A stretch of 64,000 nt of DNA, from NCBI GenBank assembly GCA_918298275.1, contig CAKJZO010000081.1, forward strand, positions 1-64,000, read 5' to 3'. Made by a program: the position numbers and the translations under genes. Below are positions 1-10,371 of the stretch, piece by piece. A model generated the notes under the pieces. That model saw only the letters and a program-made list of their open reading frames with translations, ran no database searches and had not been told where the DNA came from. How positions within the stretch are numbered: the stretch's first letter is position 1; every line of letters begins with the position of its first letter. Source of the DNA: Spirochaetota bacterium (GTDB taxonomy: Bacteria; Spirochaetota; Spirochaetia; Sphaerochaetales; Sphaerochaetaceae).

Positions 1-1
1 C

Positions 2-3000
2 TCAAAGGCCCTGTGGTTCAACCTGAGCTACCAGACCTACAACACCTACATGAACGCCAGCACTTATCCGTTCATGACCATCTACCCCGTTGCATCGCTT
101 TCCGAAGACCAGCTCTTCACGCTTGCCGACTACTACACCGACAGCGTCTTCAACCCGATGCTCCTCGAGGACAAGTCCATCTTCGACGAGGAAGCCTGGC
201 GTTATGTCCTCAAGAGCCCCGAGGATGACCTCACCATCGCAGGTACCGTCTACAGCGAGATGCTCGGTGCAACGACCAGAAGCCGCAAGGCCGGAAAGAA
301 CTTCCAGAGCGTGATCTTCCCGGGCAGCTACATCGCCAATGACAGCGGCGGAAACCCGGACGTCATTCCCCAGATGACATGGGAAGACATCAAGGAATAC
401 CACGGAAAGTACTACCATCCGTCCAACTCCCTTACCATCCTCTACGGAAGAATCGATGACTGGAAAGGCTATCTCGAGATGCTCGATTCCTACTTCAAGG
501 CTTACGAGAAGAAGGAGTTCGTCTTCATGGATCCGGGATACAAGCCGATTACGGAATCCAAGACCGCAGAGTTCGACTTCCCTGTCGAAGCTTCGAGCGA
601 CACAACCAATTCAACCACAGTCTACTATGGATTCATCTGCAAGGATGTCGACCAGGAGACCATGAACAAGATCGATCTCATGACCACCCTCGCCGGTGAC
701 TCGAGCTCCGTTCTCATGGAGAACCTCAAGAACGCCCTTCCCTACGGTTCCTTCGGCTGCTACATAGACTTCGGCGGACCGGAAATGATCGTCGAGTTCA
801 TCGCAGACAACGTCAACCCGGAAGATGCAGAGACCTTCAAGGCTATCGTCGACAGTTCAATGGCACAGATTGCAAAGGAAGGATTCGATCCCGTCGTAGT
901 CGATTCCATCGTGGCATCGTTCAGACTCGAGACCCTGCTTTCGGGAGAGAGCTCCAGTGTCGGAACCGATGTCATGCCGAACATCGCCTACTACTGGGCA
1001 GGTGCGGATAAGCTTTACGGCTATCTCGACTTCCTTGACAGTGTCGAGAACTTCCAGAAGTGGAACGACGACGGTTCGTTCAAGGATCTCATTTCCAAGT
1101 ATATCGTCTCCAACGACCTCAATGCCCTTGTCTCCACAAAGGCAGTCGCAGGCCTCAAGGAGCAGAAGGACGCAGAGCTCGCCCAGCGTCTGGCAGAGAC
1201 AAAGGCAAAGATGAGCGACGAAGAGATCGCCGCCATCGTCAAGGCCACCAACGAGCCCGAGGAAGAGACAGCAGACACTGCAGCCATGGTTCGCCAGATC
1301 CAGGTCGTCGATGTCGACAGCCTTCCAGAGGAAGCCAGACTCTATGATATCGAGGATGAGATCGGAGCAGACGGAATCCGCAGAATCTGGGCAAAGGCAG
1401 AAGTATCCGATGTCGGCTATGCCGGACTCCTTCTGGATGCAAGCGGCCTCAGACAGGACCAGATCCACTTCTTCAAGCTGTTTGTCAGCCTCATCGGAGA
1501 GCTTGACACCACTGCCCATACAAGAACTGAGCTTTCAAGCCTGATGACCCGCTACCTCTACAACGGTACAATCAGAATGTCCCTTATCGAGGATGACATC
1601 ACAAAGGAAATGACACCGAGACTCAGAGTCGGCTTCATCGCCATGGATGAAGATATGGAAGCAGCCCTGAACCTTGTTCACGAGCTTATCTTCGACAATG
1701 TCTTCGACGTGACAAGAGTCAAGGACCTGGTTTCCAACCTCAAGACCTCCCTCAAGCAGAGCATCAACAACTCCAGCTACAACACACTGGTCTACAGAGC
1801 TCTTTCAAAGAACGGCGGAACAAACACCTACTACAACTACGCCAACTATCTGGACTACTACTTCTTCCTTGATGCAGTATCCCAGGCAATGGAAACGAAT
1901 CCTGAAGTCGTGATCGCCGGCCTGAAGGAAGTCGTCGAGTACTTCAACAACTCAACCAATGGAATCATCCTGTTCGCAGGAAACGAGACAAGCCATGAGA
2001 ACTACCTCAAGGTCGCAGATGCATGGATGGCCGCTCTGGACAAGAAGCCTATCGAGAAGCAGACATATGAGTTCGAGCCGGTTGCAGATAGCGAGGCAAT
2101 GATCGTCGACTCTTCCGTCAACTACAACGTCATCTATGTTCCCAACGGAACACTCGGCTACGAAGAGGCAACCGGAGACTTCGATGCAGTGTCGGCTCTT
2201 GTCAACGACCTCTATCTCATGCCGCAGCTCAGAGACCAGAGAGGAGCCTACGGCGCCTACATCTATCTCACTGATGAAGGAATCTATGCCTTCACCTACA
2301 GAGACCCGAACATCGCCGACTCCTATGAAGTCTATGACGGTCTTGCAGACTTCGTGTCCAACATCGAGATCGATCAGGAGACTCTGGACGGATACATCCT
2401 GTCTTCCTACTCCGGCTATGCACTGAGCACCGGAGAGCTCACCGGAGCAACATCCGCACTGCTCAACCAGATCGGACATGAGGATCAGGAGAGAATCTTC
2501 GACTACATGAAGCAGCTCAAGAGCATCAAGGCAGAGACATTCGCAGAGACCTACGCTCCCCTGTTCCAGACACTCGTAGACAACTACTATTACTACACTG
2601 CAGGAAGCGCTTCCGCAATCGCAGGTGTAGCAGATGCATTCGACAGCGTCATCAACCCGTTCGGTGTCCAGGACAAGTCGCAGCTGACACTTTCTGACTT
2701 CGACGAGGCAAGCCCGTTCTACGATGCTGTCCAGTTCTGTTTCGTCAACGGTCTCATGGAGCAGGCTTCCGACACGGAGTTCGGAACACAACTTCCAGCA
2801 ACTCTCGGAGAGTTCTCCCAGATCATGGTCGCTCTGCTCGGCGGAGACTACACACAGGCAGACTCCATCACCTTCCTCGCACAGTACGGAATCGTTCCTG
2901 TGATGGATGTGGCAACAGAGCTTACCGTCGGCGACCTGGATATGCTGTGCTGCAACTTCCTTGCCGCAGCTGCCGGAGCCCAGCTTGATTCCCTCATCGC

Positions 3001-3088
3001 AGAGGATCTTGCAACACTCGGAATCACCGCAGAGGATGCTGCAACCAGAGAAATCCTGGCTCTTGCAGTCTACTACATTGCAAACTGA
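2..3088 (+). CDS. M16C (presequence protease/PreP-like) metallopeptidase, 5' truncated by window edge
   Basis: Frame 2 is open from the window edge; N-terminal text KALWFNLSYQTYNTYMNASTYPFMTIYPVAS matches the M16C 'T(F/Y)xNAxTYPxxTxYPVAS' region; ~1000 aa continuous ORF. Confidence 0.88.
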   Translation, partial: SKALWFNLSYQTYNTYMNASTYPFMTIYPVASLSEDQLFTLADYYTDSVFNPMLLEDKSIFDEEAWRYVLKSPEDDLTIAGTVYSEMLGATTRSRKAGKNFQSVIFPGSYIANDSGGNPDVIPQMTWEDIKEYHGKYYHPSNSLTILYGRIDDWKGYLEMLDSYFKAYEKKEFVFMDPGYKPITESKTAEFDFPVEASSDTTNSTTVYYGFICKDVDQETMNKIDLMTTLAGDSSSVLMENLKNALPYGSFGCYIDFGGPEMIVEFIADNVNPEDAETFKAIVDSSMAQIAKEGFDPVVVDSIVASFRLETLLSGESSSVGTDVMPNIAYYWAGADKLYGYLDFLDSVENFQKWNDDGSFKDLISKYIVSNDLNALVSTKAVAGLKEQKDAELAQRLAETKAKMSDEEIAAIVKATNEPEEETADTAAMVRQIQVVDVDSLPEEARLYDIEDEIGADGIRRIWAKAEVSDVGYAGLLLDASGLRQDQIHFFKLFVSLIGELDTTAHTRTELSSLMTRYLYNGTIRMSLIEDDITKEMTPRLRVGFIAMDEDMEAALNLVHELIFDNVFDVTRVKDLVSNLKTSLKQSINNSSYNTLVYRALSKNGGTNTYYNYANYLDYYFFLDAVSQAMETNPEVVIAGLKEVVEYFNNSTNGIILFAGNETSHENYLKVADAWMAALDKKPIEKQTYEFEPVADSEAMIVDSSVNYNVIYVPNGTLGYEEATGDFDAVSALVNDLYLMPQLRDQRGAYGAYIYLTDEGIYAFTYRDPNIADSYEVYDGLADFVSNIEIDQETLDGYILSSYSGYALSTGELTGATSALLNQIGHEDQERIFDYMKQLKSIKAETFAETYAPLFQTLVDNYYYYTAGSASAIAGVADAFDSVINPFGVQDKSQLTLSDFDEASPFYDAVQFCFVNGLMEQASDTEFGTQLPATLGEFSQIMVALLGGDYTQADSITFLAQYGIVPVMDVATELTVGDLDMLCCNFLAAAAGAQLDSLIAEDLATLGITAEDAATREILALAVYYIAN

Positions 3089-3109
3089 TTTCGATCGGAT
3101 CTTTCACGG

Positions 3110-3141
3110 AGAGGACAGTTCACGCTGTCCTCTCTTTTTTT
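3110..3141 (+). terminator. Rho-independent terminator
   Basis: AGAGGACAG-ttcacg-CTGTCCTCT followed by cTTTTTTT, just after the peptidase stop. Confidence 0.85.
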
Positions 3142-3217
3142 GCGGCACTTGGTGAGCCTTCTTCCACGCACTCCCCGGCATTTGCAAATAATTCAATATT
3201 ATAGTAAGAATACAACC

Positions 3218-3994
3218 ATGAACGATTCAGCAAAGATTGCAATACTTATAGATGCAGACAACACCCAGCTTCAGAAACTGGATGCCATCATGACGGAAAT
3301 CTCCACCCGCGGCCGCATCGTCGTAAAGCGCGCCTACGGAAACTGGAAGAAGCGCAACCTCAACAGGTGGGAGAACGAGCTCAAACGCCTGGGCTTCAAA
3401 GCCGAGCAGCAGTTCGACTACGTGTCCGGCAAGAACGCCACCGACATGGCCCTGGTCATCGATGCCATGGATCTTCTCTCCTCCAACGCCTTCGACAGCT
3501 TCGTCATCGTTTCCAGCGACAGCGACTTCACCCCGCTTGCAATCAGACTGCACGAAAGCGGAGCCAACATCGTGGGAATAGGCGTGCAGACAACCCCGGA
3601 GTCATTCCGCAATGCCTGCGATGACTTCCTCTTTTTGGAAAACCTCACCAATGACGATACCCCCGAGACCGTCGAAATCCAGGATAAGTCCGCAGAAGCC
3701 AAGGTCCCCGAGAAGGACGGAGAGAAAAAGCAGAAACCCAAGAAGCAGAAAGTCCCCAAAGAAATACACAACCTGCTCCGCAAGGCCTACGACACCTATC
3801 AGGACAACGACGGTTATGCTGAAGTCAGTGCAGCAGGTTCCTACATCAAGAGAGCCAAGCCGGATTTCGATACCAGAACCTACGGGCATTCCAAGCTCTC
3901 GAGCCTTCTGGAGGCATTCCCAACCAGGTATGAAGTGATCAGGACCCCGGGCAAGAACAACAGCACATTCATCTCATACAAATGCATAGATTGA
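3218..3994 (+). CDS. NYN domain (LabA/DUF88-like) putative RNase with C-terminal OST-HTH/LOTUS domain
   Basis: AILIDADN...FVIVSSDSDFTPLA NYN acidic motifs; C-term KPDFDTRTYGHSKLSSLLEAFPTRYEV OST-HTH-like; start chosen at MNDSAK. Confidence 0.85.
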   Translation: MNDSAKIAILIDADNTQLQKLDAIMTEISTRGRIVVKRAYGNWKKRNLNRWENELKRLGFKAEQQFDYVSGKNATDMALVIDAMDLLSSNAFDSFVIVSSDSDFTPLAIRLHESGANIVGIGVQTTPESFRNACDDFLFLENLTNDDTPETVEIQDKSAEAKVPEKDGEKKQKPKKQKVPKEIHNLLRKAYDTYQDNDGYAEVSAAGSYIKRAKPDFDTRTYGHSKLSSLLEAFPTRYEVIRTPGKNNSTFISYKCID

Positions 3995-4033
3995 CATGAA
4001 TATGCAATTTTTCTAAGTTTTTTCTGCATACTC

Positions 4034-4062
4034 TAGACAATTATTCTCAAAAGTGGCATATT
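4034..4062 (+). promoter_or_regulatory. Candidate sigma-70-type promoter for amino-acid ABC operon
   Basis: TAGACA - 17 nt - CATATT upstream of the ORF at 4096. Confidence 0.35.
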
Positions 4063-4095
4063 AACTGCATAAAAACTGCAAAGAAGGACAATAAT

Positions 4096-4965
4096 ATGAA
4101 AAAACTTGCAATCATCCTTATCATTCTGGCAATAAGTCTTCCCGTTTTTGCTGCAGCAGCAGCCGAGCAGGCACCGGCAGCAAATACCGACTATTCATCG
4201 ATGTCCCTTGATCAGCTCAAGAGTGCAATCTCAACGGTCAACAAGGGCAAGTTCACGGTAGCAACCTCCCCTGATTTTGCTCCGTACGAGTTCTATGCAA
4301 TCGGCGAAGACGGAGTCCCGTCCCTGGCAGGTTTCGATATGTCCCTTGCACAGTACATTGCAGACTTCCTCGGACTTGAACTCGAGGTCATCCCGATGGA
4401 CTTCGACGGAACCATCATGGAGGTTCAGAACAAGAACGTCGATGCAGGAATGGCAGGATACTCACCGGCGCCTGAAAGAGCAGAAGTAATGGAATTTTCA
4501 TCCGTTTACTACACAGGCGGGCAATCGTTTGTAACAACAAAGGCAAATGCTGACAAGTTCAAGAGCCTTGAAGACACCAACAAGAAAGAGGTTTCGGTTG
4601 CTGCTCAGGTCGGTTCCATCCAGATGGGTCTTGCAAACGAGTTCTCACCCAATGCAGACATCATCGCCCTCTCCAAGGTCACCGATATCATCGCAGAGCT
4701 TCTGACCGGCAAGATCGACGGAGCCTACATCGAGACCGTCGTAGCCCAGTCCTACCAGCAGAACTATCCCGATCTTCAGATCGTCTGTGCCGTTCCTTAT
4801 GCAGAAGAAGGTTCGGTCGTAGGAATCTCCAAGGGCAATCTGGCACTGCTCGAGGGCGTCAACAGGGCAATTGCGCAGGCTCTCTCGGACGGAAGCATGG
4901 GAGCTTTCGTAGACGAGGCCAACGTCAAGGCATCCGGAAACATCATCGAAGGTCTTCTGAACTGA
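4096..4965 (+). CDS. Amino-acid ABC transporter substrate-binding protein
   Basis: Signal peptide; FTVATSPDFAPYEFY...LAGFDMSLAQYIADFLGLELEV SBP_bac_3 motifs. Confidence 0.92.
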   Translation: MKKLAIILIILAISLPVFAAAAAEQAPAANTDYSSMSLDQLKSAISTVNKGKFTVATSPDFAPYEFYAIGEDGVPSLAGFDMSLAQYIADFLGLELEVIPMDFDGTIMEVQNKNVDAGMAGYSPAPERAEVMEFSSVYYTGGQSFVTTKANADKFKSLEDTNKKEVSVAAQVGSIQMGLANEFSPNADIIALSKVTDIIAELLTGKIDGAYIETVVAQSYQQNYPDLQIVCAVPYAEEGSVVGISKGNLALLEGVNRAIAQALSDGSMGAFVDEANVKASGNIIEGLLN

Positions 4966-4973
4966 GGGCATAG

Positions 4974-5672
4974 ATGTTCTCATCCGCAGGCTTTGCCAAG
5001 ACCTGGCAATATATCCAACTATTCGAGCAAGGGCTGATATGCACACTGTCGCTGTCAGCCCTGACGGTTCTCTTCGGCTTCATCTTCGCACTGATCCTGG
5101 CGTTGATGAGAATGTCGAAGATCAAACCCCTGTCCTGGTTCGCGACATGTTACGTCGAGCTTTTCAGAGCAACCCCGATGCTGGTTCAGCTCTTCATCAT
5201 CTACTACGTTGTCTTCGCCAATACCAGCCTTCCGAACTTCAAGCTCTTCGGTTTCATACGTTTCGACCGCTTCCTTCCGGGAGTCGTCGCACTGTCGATG
5301 AACTCAGGAGCCTATCTTTCCGAGATAATCAGGGCCGGAATCCAGTCGATCGACCACGGACAGACCGAGGCAGCAAGGTCCCTGGGCCTCACCTCGGGCC
5401 AGACGCTGAAGGAAATCATCCTTCCGCAGGCAATCAAGAACATCCTGCCGGCAATTGCAAACGAGTTCGTGACCATCATAAAGGAATCGTCCATCTGCTA
5501 CACCATCGGCGTACAGGAAATCATGTATGCGGTCTCCGCCACCAAGGGAGCCACCTACAGGATCGCAGAGCCGCTTCTGATTGCGACGGCAGTCTACTTC
5601 TGCCTTACCTTCCCGACCAGCAAGATAATCGCATACTTCGAAAGGAGGATGAGCCGTGGCGACAGAAGATAA
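4974..5672 (+). CDS. Amino-acid ABC transporter permease (HisM/GlnP type)
   Basis: [15 protein letters not shown]...[27 protein letters not shown] permease signature. Confidence 0.93.
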   Translation: MFSSAGFAKTWQYIQLFEQGLICTLSLSALTVLFGFIFALILALMRMSKIKPLSWFATCYVELFRATPMLVQLFIIYYVVFANTSLPNFKLFGFIRFDRFLPGVVALSMNSGAYLSEIIRAGIQSIDHGQTEAARSLGLTSGQTLKEIILPQAIKNILPAIANEFVTIIKESSICYTIGVQEIMYAVSATKGATYRIAEPLLIATAVYFCLTFPTSKIIAYFERRMSRGDRR

Positions 5673-6402
5673 GCTTATTCAGGTCTCAAACCTCTGCAAG
5701 TATTACTACAACGGCAATCTCAAGGCAGTCGACGACGTGTCCTACTCCATAGCAAAAGGAGATGTCACGGCCATCATCGGCCCCTCCGGAAGCGGAAAAT
5801 CCACCTTCCTCAGATGCCTGAACCTGCTTGAGATCCCCACATCGGGAGAAGTCATCTTTGACGGCACGGACATAACCAAGGCCAAGAAGAACATCGACGA
5901 GCACCGCCGGAAGATGGGCATGGTGTTCCAGCATTTCAATCTCTTCCCTCACAAGACCGTGCTCCAGAACATGACGCTGGCCCCGATGAAGGTCAAGAAG
6001 ATGAGCAAGGAGCAGGCAGAGGCCAAGGCAATGCAGCTTCTCAAGCGCGTAGGCCTGGAAGACAGGGCAAACGCCTACCCCATCCAGCTCTCGGGCGGAC
6101 AGAAGCAGCGTGTAGCCATCGTCAGGGCCCTGATGATGGAACCCCAGGTCATGCTCTTCGACGAGCCTACAAGCGCCCTGGACCCGGAAATGGTAGGAGA
6201 AGTCCTTGAAGTCATCAGGGAACTTGCCGATACAGGCATGACCATGGTGATAGTAACGCACGAGATGGGCTTTGCCCGGGAGGTCGCGAAGCGCGTTGTC
6301 TTCATGGCCGACGGAAAGATCGTGGAGGAAGGCACTCCGGATCAGATATTCGGCAATCCCCGGAGCCCGAGGCTCCAGGATTTCCTGAGAAAAGTACTTT
6401 GA
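5656..6402 (+). CDS. Amino-acid ABC transporter ATP-binding protein (GlnQ type)
   Basis: Walker [20 protein letters not shown], Walker [13 protein letters not shown]. Confidence 0.95.
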   Translation: MATEDKLIQVSNLCKYYYNGNLKAVDDVSYSIAKGDVTAIIGPSGSGKSTFLRCLNLLEIPTSGEVIFDGTDITKAKKNIDEHRRKMGMVFQHFNLFPHKTVLQNMTLAPMKVKKMSKEQAEAKAMQLLKRVGLEDRANAYPIQLSGGQKQRVAIVRALMMEPQVMLFDEPTSALDPEMVGEVLEVIRELADTGMTMVIVTHEMGFAREVAKRVVFMADGKIVEEGTPDQIFGNPRSPRLQDFLRKVL

Positions 6403-6417
6403 GTTCTTTGAAAAAAA

Positions 6418-6450
6418 CGCCAAGGTCCGAAAACCTTGGCGCTTTTATTT
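6418..6450. terminator. Bidirectional rho-independent terminator
   Basis: CGCCAAGGT-ccgaaa-ACCTTGGCG flanked by A7 (left) and TTTTATTT (right), between convergent genes. Confidence 0.85.
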
Positions 6451-6465
6451 AGAGCGAATAAACGA

Positions 6466-7944
6466 TCAGATATCGATCTTCTTGCTCTCGTAGTGCTCCT
6501 TGAGCTTCTGTTCCTTGGCAACCTGCAGGTCCGCCACATGCTGCTTTGAAAGCGGATATGCCCACAGAAGCAGGATGCTCATGATGCCGAACATCACGGC
6601 AGGTATCAGGGTTGCGAGGTTGTACATGCTCTTGAGGTTCTCCAGAGTCTGCACCGCACCCTTCTCATACTTGTAGTTCATTCCCATCAGGGCTCCGTTG
6701 ACACAGATGGCTGCAACGACCTGGCCCAGCTTGCGGAAGAACGCGAAGTAGGAATAAGCGGTTCCGTCGTCTCTGGATCCTGTCTTGACATAGATGTCAT
6801 CGATGGTATCGGCAACCATTGCCCAGAGCTGCATGACAAGCACGGTAAGACCGAATCCGCTGATCAGACAGAGTCCGAGGAACGGCCATATGAGCTTCTC
6901 GGGGGACACGCCGCGGAGGAAGAACAGTACGAGGTTTGCAACAGCTGCAAGTATCATTCCGTATGAGGTGATTTCCTTCTTTCCCTTGGACTTTGCCAGC
7001 TTGGGCAGGAAGAACATGAAGACCAGCATCGGAGAGTATGTGCAGGCCTGGGATGCAAGGTTCATCCAGTTTGCATGGAAGTAATCGTTGAACAGATATG
7101 TGTAGAAGCTCTGGGTGAACATCTGGCCTGCAAGAAGCAGCATGGACACCAGGCTGATGGCTACGAACGATCTGTTCTTGAACAGAATCCTTATGGCCTT
7201 CATGCCGGCACCCTTCTCCTTGGGCTGCGGCTTGGTCTTTACCCTTTCCTTGTTGAGCTTGAAGCTGATGAGCAGAAGGACCATTGCAATCAGTGAGATT
7301 GCAACCACGCCCATGATGACAGGTTTGTACATGAGGTCGGTAATCGGCTTTCCGTTCTCTCCGATTACGGGATTTCCTGAAGCATCAAGTCTCTTGGCAT
7401 ATGCGAAGCTTGCAAGGGCAAGGGCCGGGATGGAACCGAGGGCGGCTCCCATGGATCTCCAGACGGAGAGCTTGCTTCTCTCGTGATCGTCAGTCGTGAC
7501 AACCGAAGCCAGGGATCCGTATGGAATCTGCAGCATGGTGTAGACCATTCCGTAGAGGATGTAGGTAACGGTGGCGTAGATGCATGTGCGGCCGTAATTC
7601 TCAGCATCTCCGAGTCCCGGCCATCTGAAGAACATCAGGATGGCTGACAATGTCAGCGGAAGTGCTGCATACAGAATCCATCTGCGGTATCTGCCGTTCT
7701 TACCCGGATGTACGGTATCGGCTATACGTCCCATGATCGGGTCGTTGATTCCGTCCCAGATACGGGCGAAGACGAACATTATCATGATGAACAACGGGCT
7801 CAGGTGGAACACGTCGGTGTAGAATTTCTGCAACAGTGTGGTCACGAGTGCGAATGTGAAGCACCCTGCGGTATCGACCATGGCATAGCCCAGATAGTCC
7901 TTTGTCTTAAGTCCGCTGGTGCGCGAGATGTAGCTTTCGCTCAT
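6466..7944 (-). CDS. GPH-family (glycoside-pentoside-hexuronide:cation) MFS transporter; candidate sulfoquinovose/SQ-glycoside importer
   Basis: GPH features: DPIMGRIADTVHPGKNGRYRRWILYAALP, ~490 aa, 12 TM; same family as E. coli YihO/YihP; divergent from a GH31 gene. Confidence 0.8.
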   Translation of the reverse strand: MSESYISRTSGLKTKDYLGYAMVDTAGCFTFALVTTLLQKFYTDVFHLSPLFIMIMFVFARIWDGINDPIMGRIADTVHPGKNGRYRRWILYAALPLTLSAILMFFRWPGLGDAENYGRTCIYATVTYILYGMVYTMLQIPYGSLASVVTTDDHERSKLSVWRSMGAALGSIPALALASFAYAKRLDASGNPVIGENGKPITDLMYKPVIMGVVAISLIAMVLLLISFKLNKERVKTKPQPKEKGAGMKAIRILFKNRSFVAISLVSMLLLAGQMFTQSFYTYLFNDYFHANWMNLASQACTYSPMLVFMFFLPKLAKSKGKKEITSYGMILAAVANLVLFFLRGVSPEKLIWPFLGLCLISGFGLTVLVMQLWAMVADTIDDIYVKTGSRDDGTAYSYFAFFRKLGQVVAAICVNGALMGMNYKYEKGAVQTLENLKSMYNLATLIPAVMFGIMSILLLWAYPLSKQHVADLQVAKEQKLKEHYESKKIDI

Positions 7945-8025
7945 TTACTTTCCTCCTAATTCAACTTAGAATGATAACATATCACTTTTACTAAATGTTG
8001 TTTAATTTCAAGGAATGGATGAACA

Positions 8026-10371
8026 GTGAAAACCGAACTTGGAAAGATAATTGGTGTAGATACATCTTCTGACGGCTATATCTTCAGAACCGCAAACGGC
8101 AGTCTTGAGGTTGGTTTCAACGGTACGGATTCAATACTCTTTGAGTACAACACAGATTCTTATGATGTTCCAGAATATCTTGATTATGCAATAAAAGAAA
8201 CATACCATGCAAAAACAAGCAATCAGAACTCAGTCCTTTCAGAAGAATCCGACTGCTGGTCCATAGTCCATGCAGACACTGAGATAAAGGTTTCCAAGGA
8301 CAATGCCGTCGTCTCCGTATTCAGAAATGGAATTCTTGTCCACGGAGGCAAGGCAGGCGGCAAGGACACGGTCATTCCGCAGTCACAGTTCAGCCTGATC
8401 TCCGAGGGAAAACACAAAACCGGAAGCTTCACCTTTGCCCTGGAAGATCCGGATATGTTCTTCGGTATGGGAGACAAGAGCGGTGACCCTAACCACAGGG
8501 GCAACAGGTACCGGATGTACAACAAGGATGCCCTGGGCTATGATGCATCCTTCTCGGACCCGCTCTACAAAAGCATTCCGTTCGTGCTCAGGTTCAATGG
8601 AAAGAACAAGACTTTTGCAGGCTACTTCTTCGCCTCCCCTTGCATCGAGGCAATCGACCTCGGAAAAGAAAGTCCGTTCTACTGGTCTGCCGACATAAAC
8701 GGAGGACCGTTCAGGTTCTTCCTGTTTCTGGGCGACGACTACAGGCAGGTTCTGGGACGCTACTGTGCACTTACCGGGCTTCCTGCTCTTCCGCCGCTCT
8801 ACTCCTTCGGCTATCTGGGGTCATCCATGAACTACGTCGAGGCCTATGATGCGCAGAGCAGGATCGAGCAGTTCTTTTCCGATGTAGAGTCCCATGACCT
8901 TCCCTGCGAAGGAATGTATGTCTCTTCCGGATACCTTAAATCGGATGACGGACTCAGGCACGCATTCGTGTGGAACCGCCGCAAGTTCCCGGACCCTGCC
9001 GGATTCATTGCAGGTCTGAGCAGACGCGGCTATCACCTGCTGTTCAATATCAAACCGGGAATCCTGAAGACTCACCCCCAGTACAAGGAGCTGGCGGACA
9101 AGGGATATTTCATCAAGGACAATGAGGGAAAGCCCATCGTAGAATACTTCTGGGGCGGCGATGCCTCATTCATTGATTTTGCAAACCCCGCTGCCTGCTT
9201 GTGGTGGAAGGAAAAACTCAAGGAAGCATATCTGGACAGCGGAGCCGAGGGAATCTGGAACGACAACAACGAATTCGAATTCTCAGACCCTGAGATGAAT
9301 GCCTACAAAACCCGCACCACCTACCCCGTTCTGATGGCCCGCACGGCCTATCAGGCCTGCAGGGAGAAGAACCCCCACATCCGCCCCTGGATCTACTCCA
9401 GAAGCGGCTATGCCGGAATCCAGAAGTATGCGCGCACCTGGAGCGGAGACAACAGCAGCAACTTCCGGACCCTCAGATTCAACCAGTTCCAGGGAATTAG
9501 CATGGGAATCAGCGCCATACCGTTTGTCGGCCACGACCTCGGAGGCTTCTACGGCCCCGAACCGAGCGCGGAACTGCTTGTCCGATGCTGTCAGAGCGCA
9601 ATCTTCCAGAGTCGTTTCGTGATCCACTCCTGGCGCGAGGACGACAGGCCCACCGAACCCTGGAAGTTCCCGGAGGTCCTGCCCCTGATCAGAGAAGCCC
9701 TTCTGGACCACTACCGCCACATCCCCTACATCTACAACGAGGCACGCCACAGCAGCCTCACCGGAGAACCCCTGGAGAGGCTTCTGGTTCTTGAATATCC
9801 CGAGGACGATACCCTTGAGACAAATCAGGAAGACTTCATGTTCGGAAGAAGCGTCCTCAAATCCCCGGTCCTGAATCAGGGCCAGACACAGAGGACGGTG
9901 AGATTTCCCATCGGGGACAACTGGTACAGTCCGAGGCTCGGCAAGCTGCTATGCGGAGGAACGGAAAGGACATTCGATGCCCCACTGGATTCAGTCTGGT
10001 ATTTCTACAAGGCAGGAAGCATCATTCCGCTTTCAGAGAAACCGGGAAAACTGACAACCGGCTTCTTCGGCAACCTTAAAATGCTTGTCCTTCCCAAGAA
10101 CGGAGAGTTCACCTTCTCCTATTTCGAGGACGACGGCGTTTCTGAAGTCACCGAAAGCAGCCACAACATCTGGGAATTCAGCGTTGCATACAATGAGAAA
10201 ACAAAGAAAGGCTCAGTTAGAATCAATCTTCAGCACTGCGGAAACAAAGAGAGCCTGAAAAACAGGAAAATTACGATAGCCTTCCCCGAAGGATTCACCG
10301 GAGAGGTCACTCTTGATGCGGAAGAACTGGACGGATTGCAGGTTTCCTTCAGAGGCTCCTACGTCAGATAA
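8026..10371 (+). CDS. Glycoside hydrolase family 31 (alpha-glycosidase, substrate unknown)
   Basis: GIWNDNNEFEF nucleophile region, WSGDNSSNFRTLR, PFVGHDLGGF, SWREDDRPTEPW; GTG start preceded by AAGGA. Confidence 0.88.
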   Translation: MKTELGKIIGVDTSSDGYIFRTANGSLEVGFNGTDSILFEYNTDSYDVPEYLDYAIKETYHAKTSNQNSVLSEESDCWSIVHADTEIKVSKDNAVVSVFRNGILVHGGKAGGKDTVIPQSQFSLISEGKHKTGSFTFALEDPDMFFGMGDKSGDPNHRGNRYRMYNKDALGYDASFSDPLYKSIPFVLRFNGKNKTFAGYFFASPCIEAIDLGKESPFYWSADINGGPFRFFLFLGDDYRQVLGRYCALTGLPALPPLYSFGYLGSSMNYVEAYDAQSRIEQFFSDVESHDLPCEGMYVSSGYLKSDDGLRHAFVWNRRKFPDPAGFIAGLSRRGYHLLFNIKPGILKTHPQYKELADKGYFIKDNEGKPIVEYFWGGDASFIDFANPAACLWWKEKLKEAYLDSGAEGIWNDNNEFEFSDPEMNAYKTRTTYPVLMARTAYQACREKNPHIRPWIYSRSGYAGIQKYARTWSGDNSSNFRTLRFNQFQGISMGISAIPFVGHDLGGFYGPEPSAELLVRCCQSAIFQSRFVIHSWREDDRPTEPWKFPEVLPLIREALLDHYRHIPYIYNEARHSSLTGEPLERLLVLEYPEDDTLETNQEDFMFGRSVLKSPVLNQGQTQRTVRFPIGDNWYSPRLGKLLCGGTERTFDAPLDSVWYFYKAGSIIPLSEKPGKLTTGFFGNLKMLVLPKNGEFTFSYFEDDGVSEVTESSHNIWEFSVAYNEKTKKGSVRINLQHCGNKESLKNRKITIAFPEGFTGEVTLDAEELDGLQVSFRGSYVR

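Noticed and set aside
859-871. Sigma-54-like TGGCAC...TTGC promoter
   Set aside because: Spacing is 3 instead of 5 nt and it lies inside the peptidase coding sequence
8026-10371. First GH31 gene as a second sulfoquinovosidase
   Set aside because: The region equivalent to WAQDWSG..KRVLWNW reads YVSSGYLKSDDGLRHAFVWN, lacking the Q/R/W sulfonate signature; kept as GH31 of unknown substrate
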